Shown one piece after another: positions 10,661 through 19,557 of a DNA stretch of 41,516 bases; positions within the stretch are counted from its first letter, which is position 1; the number at the start of each line of letters is the position of its first letter. The notes below the pieces were generated by a model. It worked only from the letters and a program-made list of their open reading frames with translations. It did not search any database and was not told where the DNA came from. Location of the stretch: NCBI GenBank assembly GCA_003427395.1, contig BFEA01000080.1:2424757-2466272 (forward strand). The letters run 5' to 3'. The translations under genes were made by a program, and so were the position numbers. Source of the DNA: Chara braunii. Lineage: Eukaryota > Streptophyta > Charophyceae > Charales > Characeae.

Positions 10661-11484
10661 ATCCAGCATCTCATAGAGATCAGTCTGGCAGCAGGACTCC
10701 TAAGGGAGCCAGTTATAAAATGTCCCCAAGGGAGTTAGAGGAGTTGCGTAAACAGTTAGAGGAGCTGCGTAAACAGTTAGACGAGCTCCTCAAGAAGGGT
10801 TGGATTAGGCCCAATTCATCTCCATTTGGAGCACCTGTTCTTTTTGTCCCCAAAAAGGAGGGAGAACCCAGAATGTGTATAGACTATAGAGGTCTTAATG
10901 TTGTAACAATAAAGAATGTAGAACCGCTGCCCCGTATAGATGATCTGATGGATTGGGTGCAGGCCTGTAAGTATTTTTCGAAGATAGATTTGAAGTCTCG
11001 TTATCATCAGATAGAAGTTCACCCTGATGACCAGTATAAGACGGCGTTCCGAATGCGATATGGGCACTATGAGTTCATAGTGATGCCCTTTGGACTAACC
11101 ATTGCGCCAACAACATTCCAGCGTTGTATGAATGATTTGTTTAGGTCGTGGTTAGATAGATTCGTGGTAGTGTATTTAGATGACATTCTAGTTTTTAGCA
11201 AGACTCTCCAGGAGCATGAGGGCCATCTGAGGCAGGTCTTGGAGAAGCTAAGAGAAGTTAACTTCAAGATCAACGCAAAGAAGTGTGAATGGGCCAAGAC
11301 ACAAGTTTTGTACTTGGGCCACGTCTTAGACGGCGACGACATAAAGTCTGAAGATAGCAAAATAGCAGCGATTAGAGATTGGCCAATGCCCCGCACGCTG
11401 ACAGAGTTGCGGTCATTCTTAGGCCTAGGTAACTATTATAGGAAGTTCGTCAGGAACTTCTCCACCATCGTTGCACCCCTCCGT
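10660..11484 (+). pseudogene. pol: Element 1 reverse transcriptase domain
   Basis: The frame enters from the protease linker by a shift near 10660-10690. Landmarks in order are [20 protein letters not shown], then [23 protein letters not shown], the [13 protein letters not shown] block, [13 protein letters not shown], and the catalytic [11 protein letters not shown] with YLDD at 11173-11184. The thumb and connection segment ends at [15 protein letters not shown]. The three catalytic Asp positions are present. A 21-bp tandem duplication near 10736-10777 has added an extra LEELRKQ heptad before the domain. The open stretch (10654-11490) is the longest intact domain of this element. It would convert element RNA to cDNA. 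A frameshift follows at about 11480. Confidence 0.92.
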
Positions 11485-12182
11485 TGCTAAAGAAAGAAGC
11501 AATCTAAAAGTAGGACAAAAACTGTACATCGGCCCTGAAGAGACTAAAGCGGGCTTTGATAGAGTGTCTAGTCCTTAAGGTAGCTGATCCGTCCTTGCCT
11601 TTCGTTGTTACCACTGACGCAAGTCCGTATGGCATAGGTGTTGTCTTACAGCAAGACGATGGCAATGGAGATAGGCCCGTAGAGTTCATGTTTGCCAGGA
11701 TGCCTTCAGAGAAGGTAGCGACATCCACCTAGGAAAGAGAACTCTACGCTCTCAGGCAAGCACTAGAGCACTGGAAGCATTACTTGCTTGGGAGGCACTT
11801 CGAAGTCTATTCAGACCACGAGACACTAAGGTGGTTAAAGACACAGGCCAAGATGACACCTAAGCTTACTAGGTGGGCCGCAGAGTTAGATCAGTACGAC
11901 TTTGAACTTAAGCCAGTCAAAGGGAAGTATAATGTAGTTGCGGACGATCTAAGTAGGAGTGCTGACTACTTCGGAGCGATAGTCTACTATCTGGACATAG
12001 GAAGAGACCTGCAGCAAAAAGTTAGAGAAGCATATGCGCAAGATCCTATCCATAGTGACCTCCTCAAGAGAGTTAGGGAGGCCCCAGAGTCCGAACCAGA
12101 CTACCCCACTACTGATGGATTGCTATTTGAGAAGACTAATGTAGTATACTGTCTGTGTGTTCCTAACAATGTAGGTCCATAG
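11484..12182 (+). pseudogene. pol: Element 1 RNase H domain, broken
   Basis: The domain includes VVTTDASPYGIG (catalytic Asp), ERELYALRQALEHWKHYLLG and YSDHETLRWL, followed by the DQYDFELKPVKGKYNVVADDLSR tether. It has TAA at 11505-11507 and TAG at 11511-11513, at positions where related elements have Trp as far as I recall. A further TAG at 11730-11732 lies inside the conserved TYERELYA motif, and TAG 12180-12182 ends the block. RNase H would degrade the RNA strand of the RNA:DNA hybrid. It is inactivated by the stops. Confidence 0.9.
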
Positions 12183-12183
12183 T

Positions 12184-13288
12184 TTGATCTTAGGGGACTG
12201 CCACGACATAGAGGGACACTTTGGTTGGCAAAAGACACTAGCCAACCTCATGCTCGCGTATATATGGCCCGGTATGAAGGCCGACTGCATAGAGTATGTA
12301 CGCAGTTGTGAAGTCTGTCAGAGAAACAAGACTACTACGCGAGCCTCTCTTAATCTTCTCAGACCCTTGCCTATTCCTCACAAACCCGGAGATTCTATGT
12401 CCATTGACTTATGGATACTCAGGTCAAGAGTAGGCATGGCAAAAGTCAAGTCATGGTCATAGTTGATAGGTTTAGCAAGTATGCAGTTTTTATCCCTTTG
12501 CCTACAGAGGCACGAACAGATTTAGTAGTTCGAAAGTTCTTCGACCATTGGGTCAGTGAGCATGGTATACCATTGACAGAGATACCAGGTTCACCAGTCA
12601 GAACTGGCAGGAACTGATGAAAGTTTATGGCTCAAAGTTATTGATGTCATCTGACCGTCATCTTGAGACTAACGATCAGACTCAACAGATGAACAAGCTC
12701 CTGCAAAGTTCTGAGAATGTACATTAGGCTTGACCAGATCAATTGGGATGAGATGCTTCCAAAGGTAGCCAGTGCATACAATAACAGCGTGCACTTAGCC
12801 ACATTTAGCACTCCCAACGAACTGCACAAGTGCTTTAGACCGCGCAGACCATTTGAAGGACTTAACCAGGATCAGATTCAGAGGCTACCGCCCGATACAC
12901 GAGAGTTTCCGATGTAGCACGAGAAAGAGATAGCTACCCTTGTTGATAACCTCAGGAAAGCCCAACACAGAACGATAGAGCAAGCTAATAAGCGTCATCG
13001 CCCCTCGCAGTTTCAAGTAGGCGACTTAGTTTGGGTCAAGTCAAAAGAGTTCACTCCTGAGGAGAACATCTCGCAGAAGTTACTGCCTGCATATCGAGGA
13101 CCGTGGCCAGTCTTAGAAGTCGAGGGCGGAGAGGATGCAACGTCGTATACTATTGAGATTCCAGCACACCTCCACACCTACCCAGTGTTCCATGCGTCAA
13201 AGTTGTTGCCTTGTGTTACAAGTCAACAGTTTCCATCACAGAGATCCATGATTCCTCCGGATATGGATGGAAGATACGACATTGATGG
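12184..13288 (+). pseudogene. pol: Element 1 integrase and start of chromodomain, broken
   Basis: The HHCC zinc finger is readable (CHDIEGHFGWQKT and CEVCQRNKT). The core's first Asp is at 12406-12408 (SID), followed at once by a frameshift near 12409. VIVDRFSKYAVF and HGIPLT follow. The SD of the second catalytic motif (SDRD) is lost to a small deletion near 12576. The Glu motif survives as HLETN near 12663. Stops lie near 12726 and at 12915-12917. From 12918 the frame is open through the GPY-like module (QKLLPAYRGPWPVLEV) and the chromodomain start (RYDIDG), where the solo LTR interrupts at 13289. Integrase would insert the cDNA. This copy lacks an intact DDE triad. Confidence 0.88.
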
Positions 13289-14626
13289 TGTAATGACCCG
13301 TCATAACACAGACTGAGAACACTGCTGATTTGTGAAGTTCTGCCGATGGAATGGATGCCTTGTTGAGATTCCCGCATTCTGCTGAGTTTTCTAAGTCTGT
13401 ATGTGTGCGTGCCTGTTGACTTGCGTGCATGTCTGAGTGTTTGTCGGCATGAGAGGTGTGTGACCCCCAAGGGTACTTACTTGTTTGGCAGGCCCGTAGG
13501 GCCAGTACTTACCTGTGGTCGTGGCATTGAGGGTTGCAGCAGGGAAAACACTCGAGTAGCGGAGCCAAGGGCCCGCGGTGCTTAGAGCAGAGGAAAAACA
13601 CTCAAGTAGCAGGTAGGCCGGTACCGCACCTAGTAGCAGTAGATGTGCTGCGTACTCCAGGCCGAGCAGAAGAAGACAAAGTTGGCATTTTTAGAGGCCC
13701 AGTAGCGGTAGGCTAGGTCTAGGCCGATACCAGTCCATCGAGTCTGAGTCTAGAGCCTGTACGAGCGATATCAGAGTCTGCAATGATGTTTCCCTCCGAA
13801 AGGGAGGAGGTACCGGTTGCTTGGGAGGCCGAGCGGCTTGGAAGTCACCGCCCAGGAGGCAAGCAGGCCGCTTAATAAGACGGTCGGCCTCATTCTTCAG
13901 TGTGCGAGTTGGGCGTCACGCTGCTGGAGCATTGGTTGGAAGAGTGCTGGCTGCTACAGCGCTGCTGGGAGGAAGAAGTCGGGAGCTTCCACCTTGGCTA
14001 TGGTGGAGCTCTACCGGTAGGAGGAGGAGGGAGAAGGGGACCATGGAGGAGAGTGGCGAGGTACTTACCTGGCTATGGATGACACCATCTTCATCACCTT
14101 GTTAGGCGCTGCATCTGGAAGGCCCCAGTTGGGGTAGTGTTGCACCAAGGAAGCTCGGGACAGAGTCGAGCATGGCAGTTGAGTGGGCAGCGGCATAGCT
14201 GCTTGTTGTTGACCTTGGGACAAGACAGCAGCGACATAGCTGCTTTGGGTTGTCCTTTGGACAGGAAGGTAGAGCCCTCAGTGCTCCGCCATAGCCTTGG
14301 CCTATATGAAGAGGAAGGGGAAGGGTGGCCACGGCTATGGTGGACCTCATGTTGTGCCTGCAGTAGAAGTGGGATTCGGACATTGATTCTGGTTCAGCCA
14401 TTCAACATTATTATTGTTATTTCTTGTTTGAATCAGAGGGGAGGAGATAAGGACGAGGAGATTGGTTGGCGAAGAAGAAGAGCCTTGTCATTGGTCTATG
14501 CTGGAGTACATCATCTTCTTCTTCTTTCCCTCTCTCTCCTCTCAAGTTCATTCATTTCTTTTTGGAATTGGACGGCATTGTACTTTCCGATGAATGTATA
14601 CTTCGAAATTGGCCAGGATCGTAACA
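13289..14626 (+). mobile_element. Solo LTR inserted in the chromodomain of Element 1
   Basis: This 1338-bp block starts TGTAATGACC and ends GTAACA, with canonical TG...CA ends. It is flanked by ATGG on both sides (13285-13288 and 14627-14630). Removing it plus one ATGG rejoins the chromodomain in frame, from DIDG to RVGEDIF. Its 5' part matches 15784-16142, and its middle and 3' parts match 26057-27090, so it belongs to a separate LTR family. No internal region or second LTR is present. It is therefore most simply a solo LTR left by recombination between two LTRs. Short ORFs inside it are not supported. Confidence 0.88.
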
Positions 14627-14821
14627 ATGGCAGAGTAGGTGAGGATATCTTCAGGACAGGAGGTATAGGTTGTCCACAAAAACAATACAAAGTTAGATTC
14701 TCCTTTCAAAGAGGCAGATGACGACCGCTGGTTCACACGCACAGAACTTCTAGAGACAGCTCCCGATGTAGTCCGAGCCTACGAAAGAGATAAGAAAGGT
14801 AAAGGTCCTGCCTTAGACTGA
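14627..14821 (+). pseudogene. pol: 3' half of Element 1 chromodomain and pol stop
   Basis: It resumes the chromodomain after the solo LTR (RTGGIGCPQKQYKVRFSF). It then needs a one-base shift at about 14707 to reach DDDRWFTRTELLETAPDVV and the terminal KGKGPALD followed by TGA at 14819-14821. Chromodomains at the integrase C-terminus direct chromoviruses to methylated-histone heterochromatin. Here the domain is split by the insertion and also frameshifted. Confidence 0.85.
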
Positions 14822-14845
14822 AGTATTCTCGGAGGACCTCGAATT

Positions 14846-14859
14846 TAGGTCAGTGGGAG
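14846..14859 (+). other. Polypurine tract of Element 1
   Basis: The sequence just before the 3' LTR ends in 'agtgggag'. It occupies the PPT position that primes plus-strand synthesis. It is short and interrupted by pyrimidines. Confidence 0.6.
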
Positions 14860-15712
14860 TGAAACGGTTTTCACCTTTTTGCAGTCACAGATGCGGGCCC
14901 TAGAGTTCGATCCCTAGACCTTACCTTGCCCATGTACAGTATCGAGTAGAACTCCGAGTGTTTGAACCAGTGACCTGTGTTTTGGTAGTTGGGTGTTGTT
15001 GGTCGTAGGTCTGTGTAGTTGTAGGGGTTCGATCTGTACGTCTGTCGAGTAGGGGTCAGAGCTGTGTAGAGGTCGAAACTGCTAGGCTAGAGGTCTGTAG
15101 GTGAGTCGCAGGTCCAACTGCGTTCAGTCGGCAGTGCAACCTCATGCACTCAGTGGTACCAGTCCCAATCACCCTCAGTCCGGTCAAGCAAGTACCGTGT
15201 GGGACTCTACACACCAAGGGCCTGGTGGAAAGGGGCAGACCAGTGGCAAACAGAAGTATAAATCAAGGAGCAGCGCCCAGCAATTCATTCATTCGCTGCG
15301 GAAGCCATGCGGAAGCGCTGCTACAGCGTCTTGTGCGAGGTGGTCTGCTGGTTGCCCGAAGACGAAGCGGGCTGAGGAAGATAGAGCGTGCATAGGCAGT
15401 GTTAGTTGGCGGCCATAGTCGCCTGAGTTAGTGTTAATAATTAGTGTGTGAGTGTGTGTGTATGAGTGTGAGATCGTGTGTGGTGGTATTCGGGGTGATC
15501 CAGAGATGAGTACGTGCGAACGGTGGTGTTGGACACAGTGACGAGAGTTGGATGTGCAGGCGCCGAAGCGCCATAGTTTGTTGAAGCGATTTTGCATCTG
15601 ACTGTGTTCTCGTTTTCCATATCTCTGAGCTTTGAGTGGGCGCGCAGCGCCAGTGTGAATCGCCATCTGTTTGCATGTTTGCAAAATGGAAAAGAAAGCG
15701 AGTCTGATTGCA
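14860..15712 (+). repeat. 3' LTR of Element 1
   Basis: It starts TGAAACGG and ends TTGCA, and matches the 5' LTR throughout. It carries a 48-bp block at 15149-15196 that the 5' LTR lacks. TATAAAT is at 15257-15263. The 3' flank begins TCCA, matching the 5' flank. Confidence 0.93.
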
Positions 15713-15783
15713 TCCATTTTTTCTTTACAAGAAAGAAGGATCTCCGCTGTTCATGATGTGACTCCCCGTGAGAGGTCGGGAGC
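15713..15783 (+). repeat. Continuation of the tandem-repeat unit broken by Element 1
   Basis: The T-run, 'gaaagaaggatctccgctg', 'gatgtgactccccg' and 'cgggagc' follow the order seen at 5150-5212 and 5490-5563. This is the other half of the unit cut at 5703. Confidence 0.75.
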
Positions 15784-16142
15784 TGTAATGACCTGCCAAA
15801 TCGCAGACTGAGAACTCTGCTGTTCTCTGACTTTTGCCACTGGACTGACCGACTTGCTGAGATTCCCGAAAGTACATGTGTGTGCATGATTGTTGAGTTT
15901 CCATGTGTTTGCCTGACTGCATGATTGCTTGGGTGTGTGTGACCCGCCAGGGTACTTGTGTGCTGAGAAGGCCCCCGAGCCTGGTACTCACCTGTGGCCC
16001 TGCTTTTGTGAGGGCGCAACAAGATTTCGAACTAGGCTAGACCAGCGTACGTTGAAAAACACTCAAGCAGCCCATAGGTAGGCAGAAGACAAAAAGTTAG
16101 TACCTTTAGAGCCCGACGTGAATTTAGATTCCAGTAGGCTTA
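15784..16142 (+). repeat. 5' part of an LTR of the solo-LTR family (copy B)
   Basis: It starts TGTAATGACC and follows the solo LTR at 13289 ('cagactgagaac', 'gagattcccg', 'cagggtact', 'cctgtgg'). Its last 180 bp ('gtgctgagaag' to 'tagtacctttagag') also match the start of copy C at 26057. It is interrupted by a poly(A)-tailed insert and does not resume recognisably. Confidence 0.8.
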
Positions 16143-16289
16143 GAAGGGAAGATGAGATCCTTTCTCGGTAGCCAGGTTTTATATGGCAGGTCTCTATAAC
16201 AGACCTGAGAGGAAAGGGTATAGCAAGGCAAGCTGACAGTCAATCCTCCATATAGATGGAGTAATCAATGCTGGTCAGGGGTCCTGTTC

Positions 16290-16320
<31 letters not shown>

Positions 16321-16334
16321 AAGGGAAGATGAGA
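16143..16334 (+). mobile_element. Poly(A)-tailed retroposon (SINE-like) with 15-bp target duplication
   Basis: A 132-bp body (16158-16289) is followed by a pure A29 tail (16290-16318) and one G. It is bounded by perfect copies of gaagggaagatgaga at 16143-16157 and 16320-16334. Poly(A) plus a long target duplication is the mark of LINE-driven retroposition. The body holds two perfect hairpins: CAGGTCT/AGACCTG around ctataac, and CTCCAT/ATGGAG around atag. No tRNA A/B boxes and no similarity to 5S or 7SL are evident, so the source RNA is unknown. Confidence 0.85.
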
Positions 16335-16561
16335 AAAGTTAACAGAGGCCCAAATTTTCATAGTTTTTACATGATCTTTATAACAAACCCCGAGCAACTT
16401 TTAAGCCAGACTTGTCACCAGTCCATAGTGGAAACCAAATAAACCAACAGCAAAAACAAAAGAGTGAAAAGAAAATCAGAGGGGCCTAAAAGTCCCAGGC
16501 CATAGTGTGTTTTCATGCAAAATTCGCTCTTTCAAGTCTTTTGAACTTTTTCACTTTTTCT
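16335..16561. other. Unassigned AT-rich spacer
   Basis: No gene or repeat copy is recognised. It lies between the retroposon and the inverted-repeat element. Confidence 0.4.
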
Positions 16562-16858
16562 CTAGGCTACCAGAGTGGCCCGGGTCCACGTGCCCAGCCG
16601 GGCCAAAAAGGGGAAAAAAAAAAATTAAAAATAAAAATTATTTTGTAATTTTTATTTTTATTTTAAATTTGGTAACGAATTTTAATGTGACGCTGAGGCA
16701 AAAGTTGTTCAGTGTATTTTTCTGCATAACATAGTTCTTTTTCGGATTTTTTGGATTGTTTTTTTTTTCCCCTTTTTGGGTGGGACCTTCCCTGGTCCTT
16801 GCACAGCCAGGCCGCCCGGGAAAATAGGGTGACCCGGGCGGCCCGGCTGGTAGCCTAG
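16562..16858. repeat. GC-rich inverted-repeat (fold-back) element
   Basis: The outer arms are CTAGGCTACCAG (16562-16573) and its reverse complement, ending at 16858. The inner ends carry a 'ccaaaaaggggaaaaaaa' tract at left and the complementary T-run and 'ccccttttt' at 16760-16778. The right arm contains its own perfect stem, GGCCGCCCGGG (16810-16820) with CCCGGGCGGCC (16833-16843). The left arm has a GGCCCGG/CCGGGCC pair. The AT-rich centre has no ORF. This resembles a MITE or fold-back element, but I see no target duplication. Confidence 0.65.
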
Positions 16859-16924
16859 CTTTTCTGAGTTTTTCAAGGATTTTCAGTATTTTCAGAATTT
16901 TCAGGGCTGGCCTAAACAGTAATC

Positions 16925-18043
16925 TGCAAGGAATATGAGCGAGAGCGATAAACAGAAAACCAAGTTGCAAAATCACGCAGAAGTCCGGATAGTCATTTAG
17001 CCAGCAGAGAGCTCAAATGCACCAAGATTACATCCAAATAAGAGCGATACAATGAACTCGTGAGCCAATGTCCAAGCCCTCGGGCCACACCAACGCAGTA
17101 TGCAATGTCGCTCCTACTGTCTGGCGCCCAGCGCCCAGCCTACTTTACTCATCCTATCAGCCTATCAACATCCGTGCAACGGGCTCACTTCGACGACGAA
17201 GACCAATGTACATGATGTCAACACCAATGCCAACCTCCCACATACACCAGGTATGTTCTCTCGCATCCCCTCATCACCCCTTGTCCACCCACACCTGCGC
17301 CTCCTTCCTGAAGACCACCATCGCCTCCACCTGCCCGTGCCCCTGCAGCCCGGCTATGGCCGCTTGGCACCCCGCTGCCCTGCAGAGTGCCCACACCTCT
17401 TAGCGCCTGCGGGCGCCCCAGCCAGCATTAGCGTATGCAGACACTTGCGCTCTATCGCAGCAGCGTGTCTGCATCGCCTGCCTAGGCCAGAATCCCAAAC
17501 ACTGCCTGGCATCCTCCCTATATGGGAGTCACTGCTGCCGCTGGACAGTCTGGGCCTGGCCGTGGAAGTTTCCAGTAGCTTCTGGTCGGGCCCCAGTGTC
17601 TGCGCCCAGGCCCATCTATTCAGTTGAGGGCCTGTGCAGTTTTCAGTTGGGCACACCCAGGATCATCCAGGCTCTGAATGTTTGCTCTGTTTGCATTGGC
17701 CCGCGGGGTTGGTGTGCCAACAATGCTGCATTCTCATTGGCCCGCGGCCACTTTGTGATGTGCAGGCCTCACGCTGCGAGTGCACAGGGCGCAACCACCT
17801 GTGTCGTGGGCTCAACTGCCTGACGCAGTTGTTTCTCTGGAAGAACCCAGGGTGAGGCCCAGGTTGCACTTCAACCAACTGGCGTGCTGCAACTGTCTGA
17901 TACCCACATTGAAAAATGCTGAGATAAGGGCCTCTCGTGGATATTCAGGCCCGCCTTCACTTAGGGCGGGCGCAAGGCTTGCTGGGCCACGGTCCAGAAC
18001 ATATGCATGTTGTCTAGGGGCCCATGAGGACACACTCCTCACA
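16925..18043 (-). repeat. 3' LTR of Element 2
   Basis: On the plus strand it starts TGCAAGGAATATGAGC and ends CTCCTCACA. It matches 24806-25905 along its length with scattered substitutions and small indels (1119 against 1100 bp). The short ORFs in it are not conserved as proteins between the two LTRs. Confidence 0.92.
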
Positions 18044-18058
18044 TTCCATCCCCCTTAG
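18044..18058 (-). other. Polypurine tract of Element 2
   Basis: The minus strand reads ctaagggggatggaa directly before the 3' LTR. This is a good PPT and agrees with the minus orientation. Confidence 0.8.
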
Positions 18059-18083
18059 CTTCGAAAGTCCGCTGAGATGCTTC

Positions 18084-18518
18084 TTAAGCAGGAGCCTTCC
18101 CCTTCAACCTTATTTCATAGTCTGCCACAATCTGAGGTGCTGTTTCAATTAGTTCCTCTCTGGTGAACCATCTGTCTTCTTTTGGATCCGTGTGGTGCCT
18201 GAATCTGACCCAGTATTCCCTCTTGGGTTTCGACGGTCTTCCTCTAACCACAGGCTTAGTAACAGGCATGTCTCTGTGCTCCAAAATGTCGTCGACGTCC
18301 ACGTGGCCATCCATGGTTGGGGGCAGCATTGATCTCCTTGATGGGAACTGTTGTGTCTCAGCGAAAGGTGCACGCTTTGAGCCGTGAAACACAGGGTAAG
18401 TGTGCAAGTGACCAGGGATTTGAATCACATACAAGGGACTGTCCAGATCGCTACCCACTATATCCAAGACATCCCAAGGACCAAAGTGTCGAGGCATTAG
18501 TTCCCTAGAGATGCCCAA
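18084..18518 (-). pseudogene. pol: Element 2 integrase C-terminus and chromodomain
   Basis: This is a 144-codon open stretch ending the polyprotein. The N-terminal half is the integrase GPY-like module (RHFGPWDVLDIVG, then YPVFHGSK). From about residue 70 a chromodomain runs from VDVDDILEHRD through REYWVRFRHHTDPKEDRWF to IETAPQIVADYE. The first Met is simply the first ATG after a frame break, because the segment continues the integrase at 18546. The chromodomain would tether the integration complex to heterochromatin. It is one of the best preserved parts of the element. Confidence 0.87.
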
Positions 18519-18545
18519 TTACTGTCCTAGCTCACTAGACTTAAC

Positions 18546-19490
18546 CTAGACCGCCCCTACCTGAAATGTGGACTGTTGTCGATGTTTGTTCTCAGAAGCA
18601 ATCATTGCTTCTTGAGATTTCTTGATGTGCTCAACAGCTTGCTGCAGCAAGTTCTCATACTGAACACCAAATTTTATGGTTCCAAGGGTTGCAACAGATC
18701 GGTTTTCAGGCAGGAGGAATTCTCGAGCAGATCTAGACTTCCACCCCAGATGCAGCTGATTCGGACTGACTCCGGTGGTGTTGTGCACAGCATTGTTGTA
18801 CAGGCTGGCGATGAGAGGTAACTTCTGATCCCAGTCATCTTGGTTGGGCTTAACATAATGCCTCGGCAGATGCTGCACCACTCGGTTCATCTGTTCAGCT
18901 TGCCCATTGGCTTCAGGATGATTCCCATAAGTCATTTGGAGTTGGCTGCCCATCTGTTCTGCAGCCTTCTTCCACATTTCCCTGGTGAAACGAACATCTC
19001 TGTCACTAACGATAGTCTTTGGCAGTCCAAAGTCACACACCCAGTTATCCATAAATAACTTGATGACGTGTTCAGTCCTTGCAGTCTCTGGCATGGCAAT
19101 TAGTCTAGTGTAGTTAGTAAACCTATCAACTAAGACAAAGACATGCCTCTTGCCACTCTTGCTGGTCACGAGGGTATCCATGAAGTCCATGGAGACGCTC
19201 TGTCCCAAACCAGCAGGAATGGGCAAGGGTTTGAGTAACCCAAGCGGAGCTTGCGCTCGCGGCTTGTCCTGTTGACACACTTGACAAGTCTGTACGTATT
19301 GCTTAGCTTCGTCTAACATACCAGGCAACCAGAATCCCTGTACCAGATTTGCACTAGTCTTTTTGTAGCCAAAATGTCCCGTTGCGTCATGACATTCACC
19401 TACAAACAAACTACGCAAAATCTCAGTAGATGGAACAACTAATCTCGTGAACCCTGCCTTTTCAAGAAAGAGCAACCCATCCACCATCAC
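18546..19490 (-). pseudogene. pol: Element 2 integrase
   Basis: This is a 314-codon open stretch of the polyprotein. It has an HHCC zinc finger (ECHDATGHFG and CQVCQQDK), followed by the catalytic core with all three acidic residues: MDFMD, VSDRDVRF and HPEANGQAEQMN. The C-terminal helix is EHIKKSQEAMIASENKH. It matches a typical Ty3/gypsy integrase in order and spacing and looks catalytically plausible on its own. It is cut from the upstream RNase H by a frame break at 19491-19557, and from the chromodomain by another at 18519-18545. Confidence 0.92.
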
Positions 19491-19557
19491 AAACTCATCA
19501 GACGTGGCCTTGTCTGTCCATCGTGACAGGGTCTTCCTTGTAGGCTTCCACCATTGA

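Larger units (their letters stand above)
5704..15712 (+). mobile_element. Element 1: full-length but inactivated Ty3/gypsy chromovirus
   Basis: This is a complete LTR retrotransposon of about 10.0 kb. In order it has the 5' LTR, an initiator-Met-tRNA PBS, a long repeat-rich leader, gag with a CCHC knuckle, protease, RT, RNase H, integrase, chromodomain, a purine tract and the 3' LTR. Pol order PR-RT-RH-IN marks Ty3/gypsy, and the C-terminal chromodomain marks a chromovirus. The flanks show TCCA on both sides (5700-5703 and 15713-15716). The two flanks also join into one continuous unit of the surrounding tandem repeat, which independently confirms the boundaries. Multiple in-frame stops, frameshifts and an inserted solo LTR make it non-autonomous. 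LTR sequences are similar but carry substitutions and a 48-bp indel, so the insertion is not recent. Confidence 0.93.

Noticed and set aside
13289-14626. A host gene with 60-194-codon ORFs inside the solo LTR
   Set aside because: The block has LTR ends and a target duplication, and the ORFs are not preserved in copies B and C.
16158-16289. Hammerhead-type ribozyme (retrozyme) in the small retroposon
   Set aside because: The conserved CTGANGA and GAAA core elements are not present together in the body.
17068-18058. Several ORFs of 70-175 codons in the left LTR of Element 2
   Set aside because: The right LTR has differently framed ORFs at the same places, so no protein is conserved.
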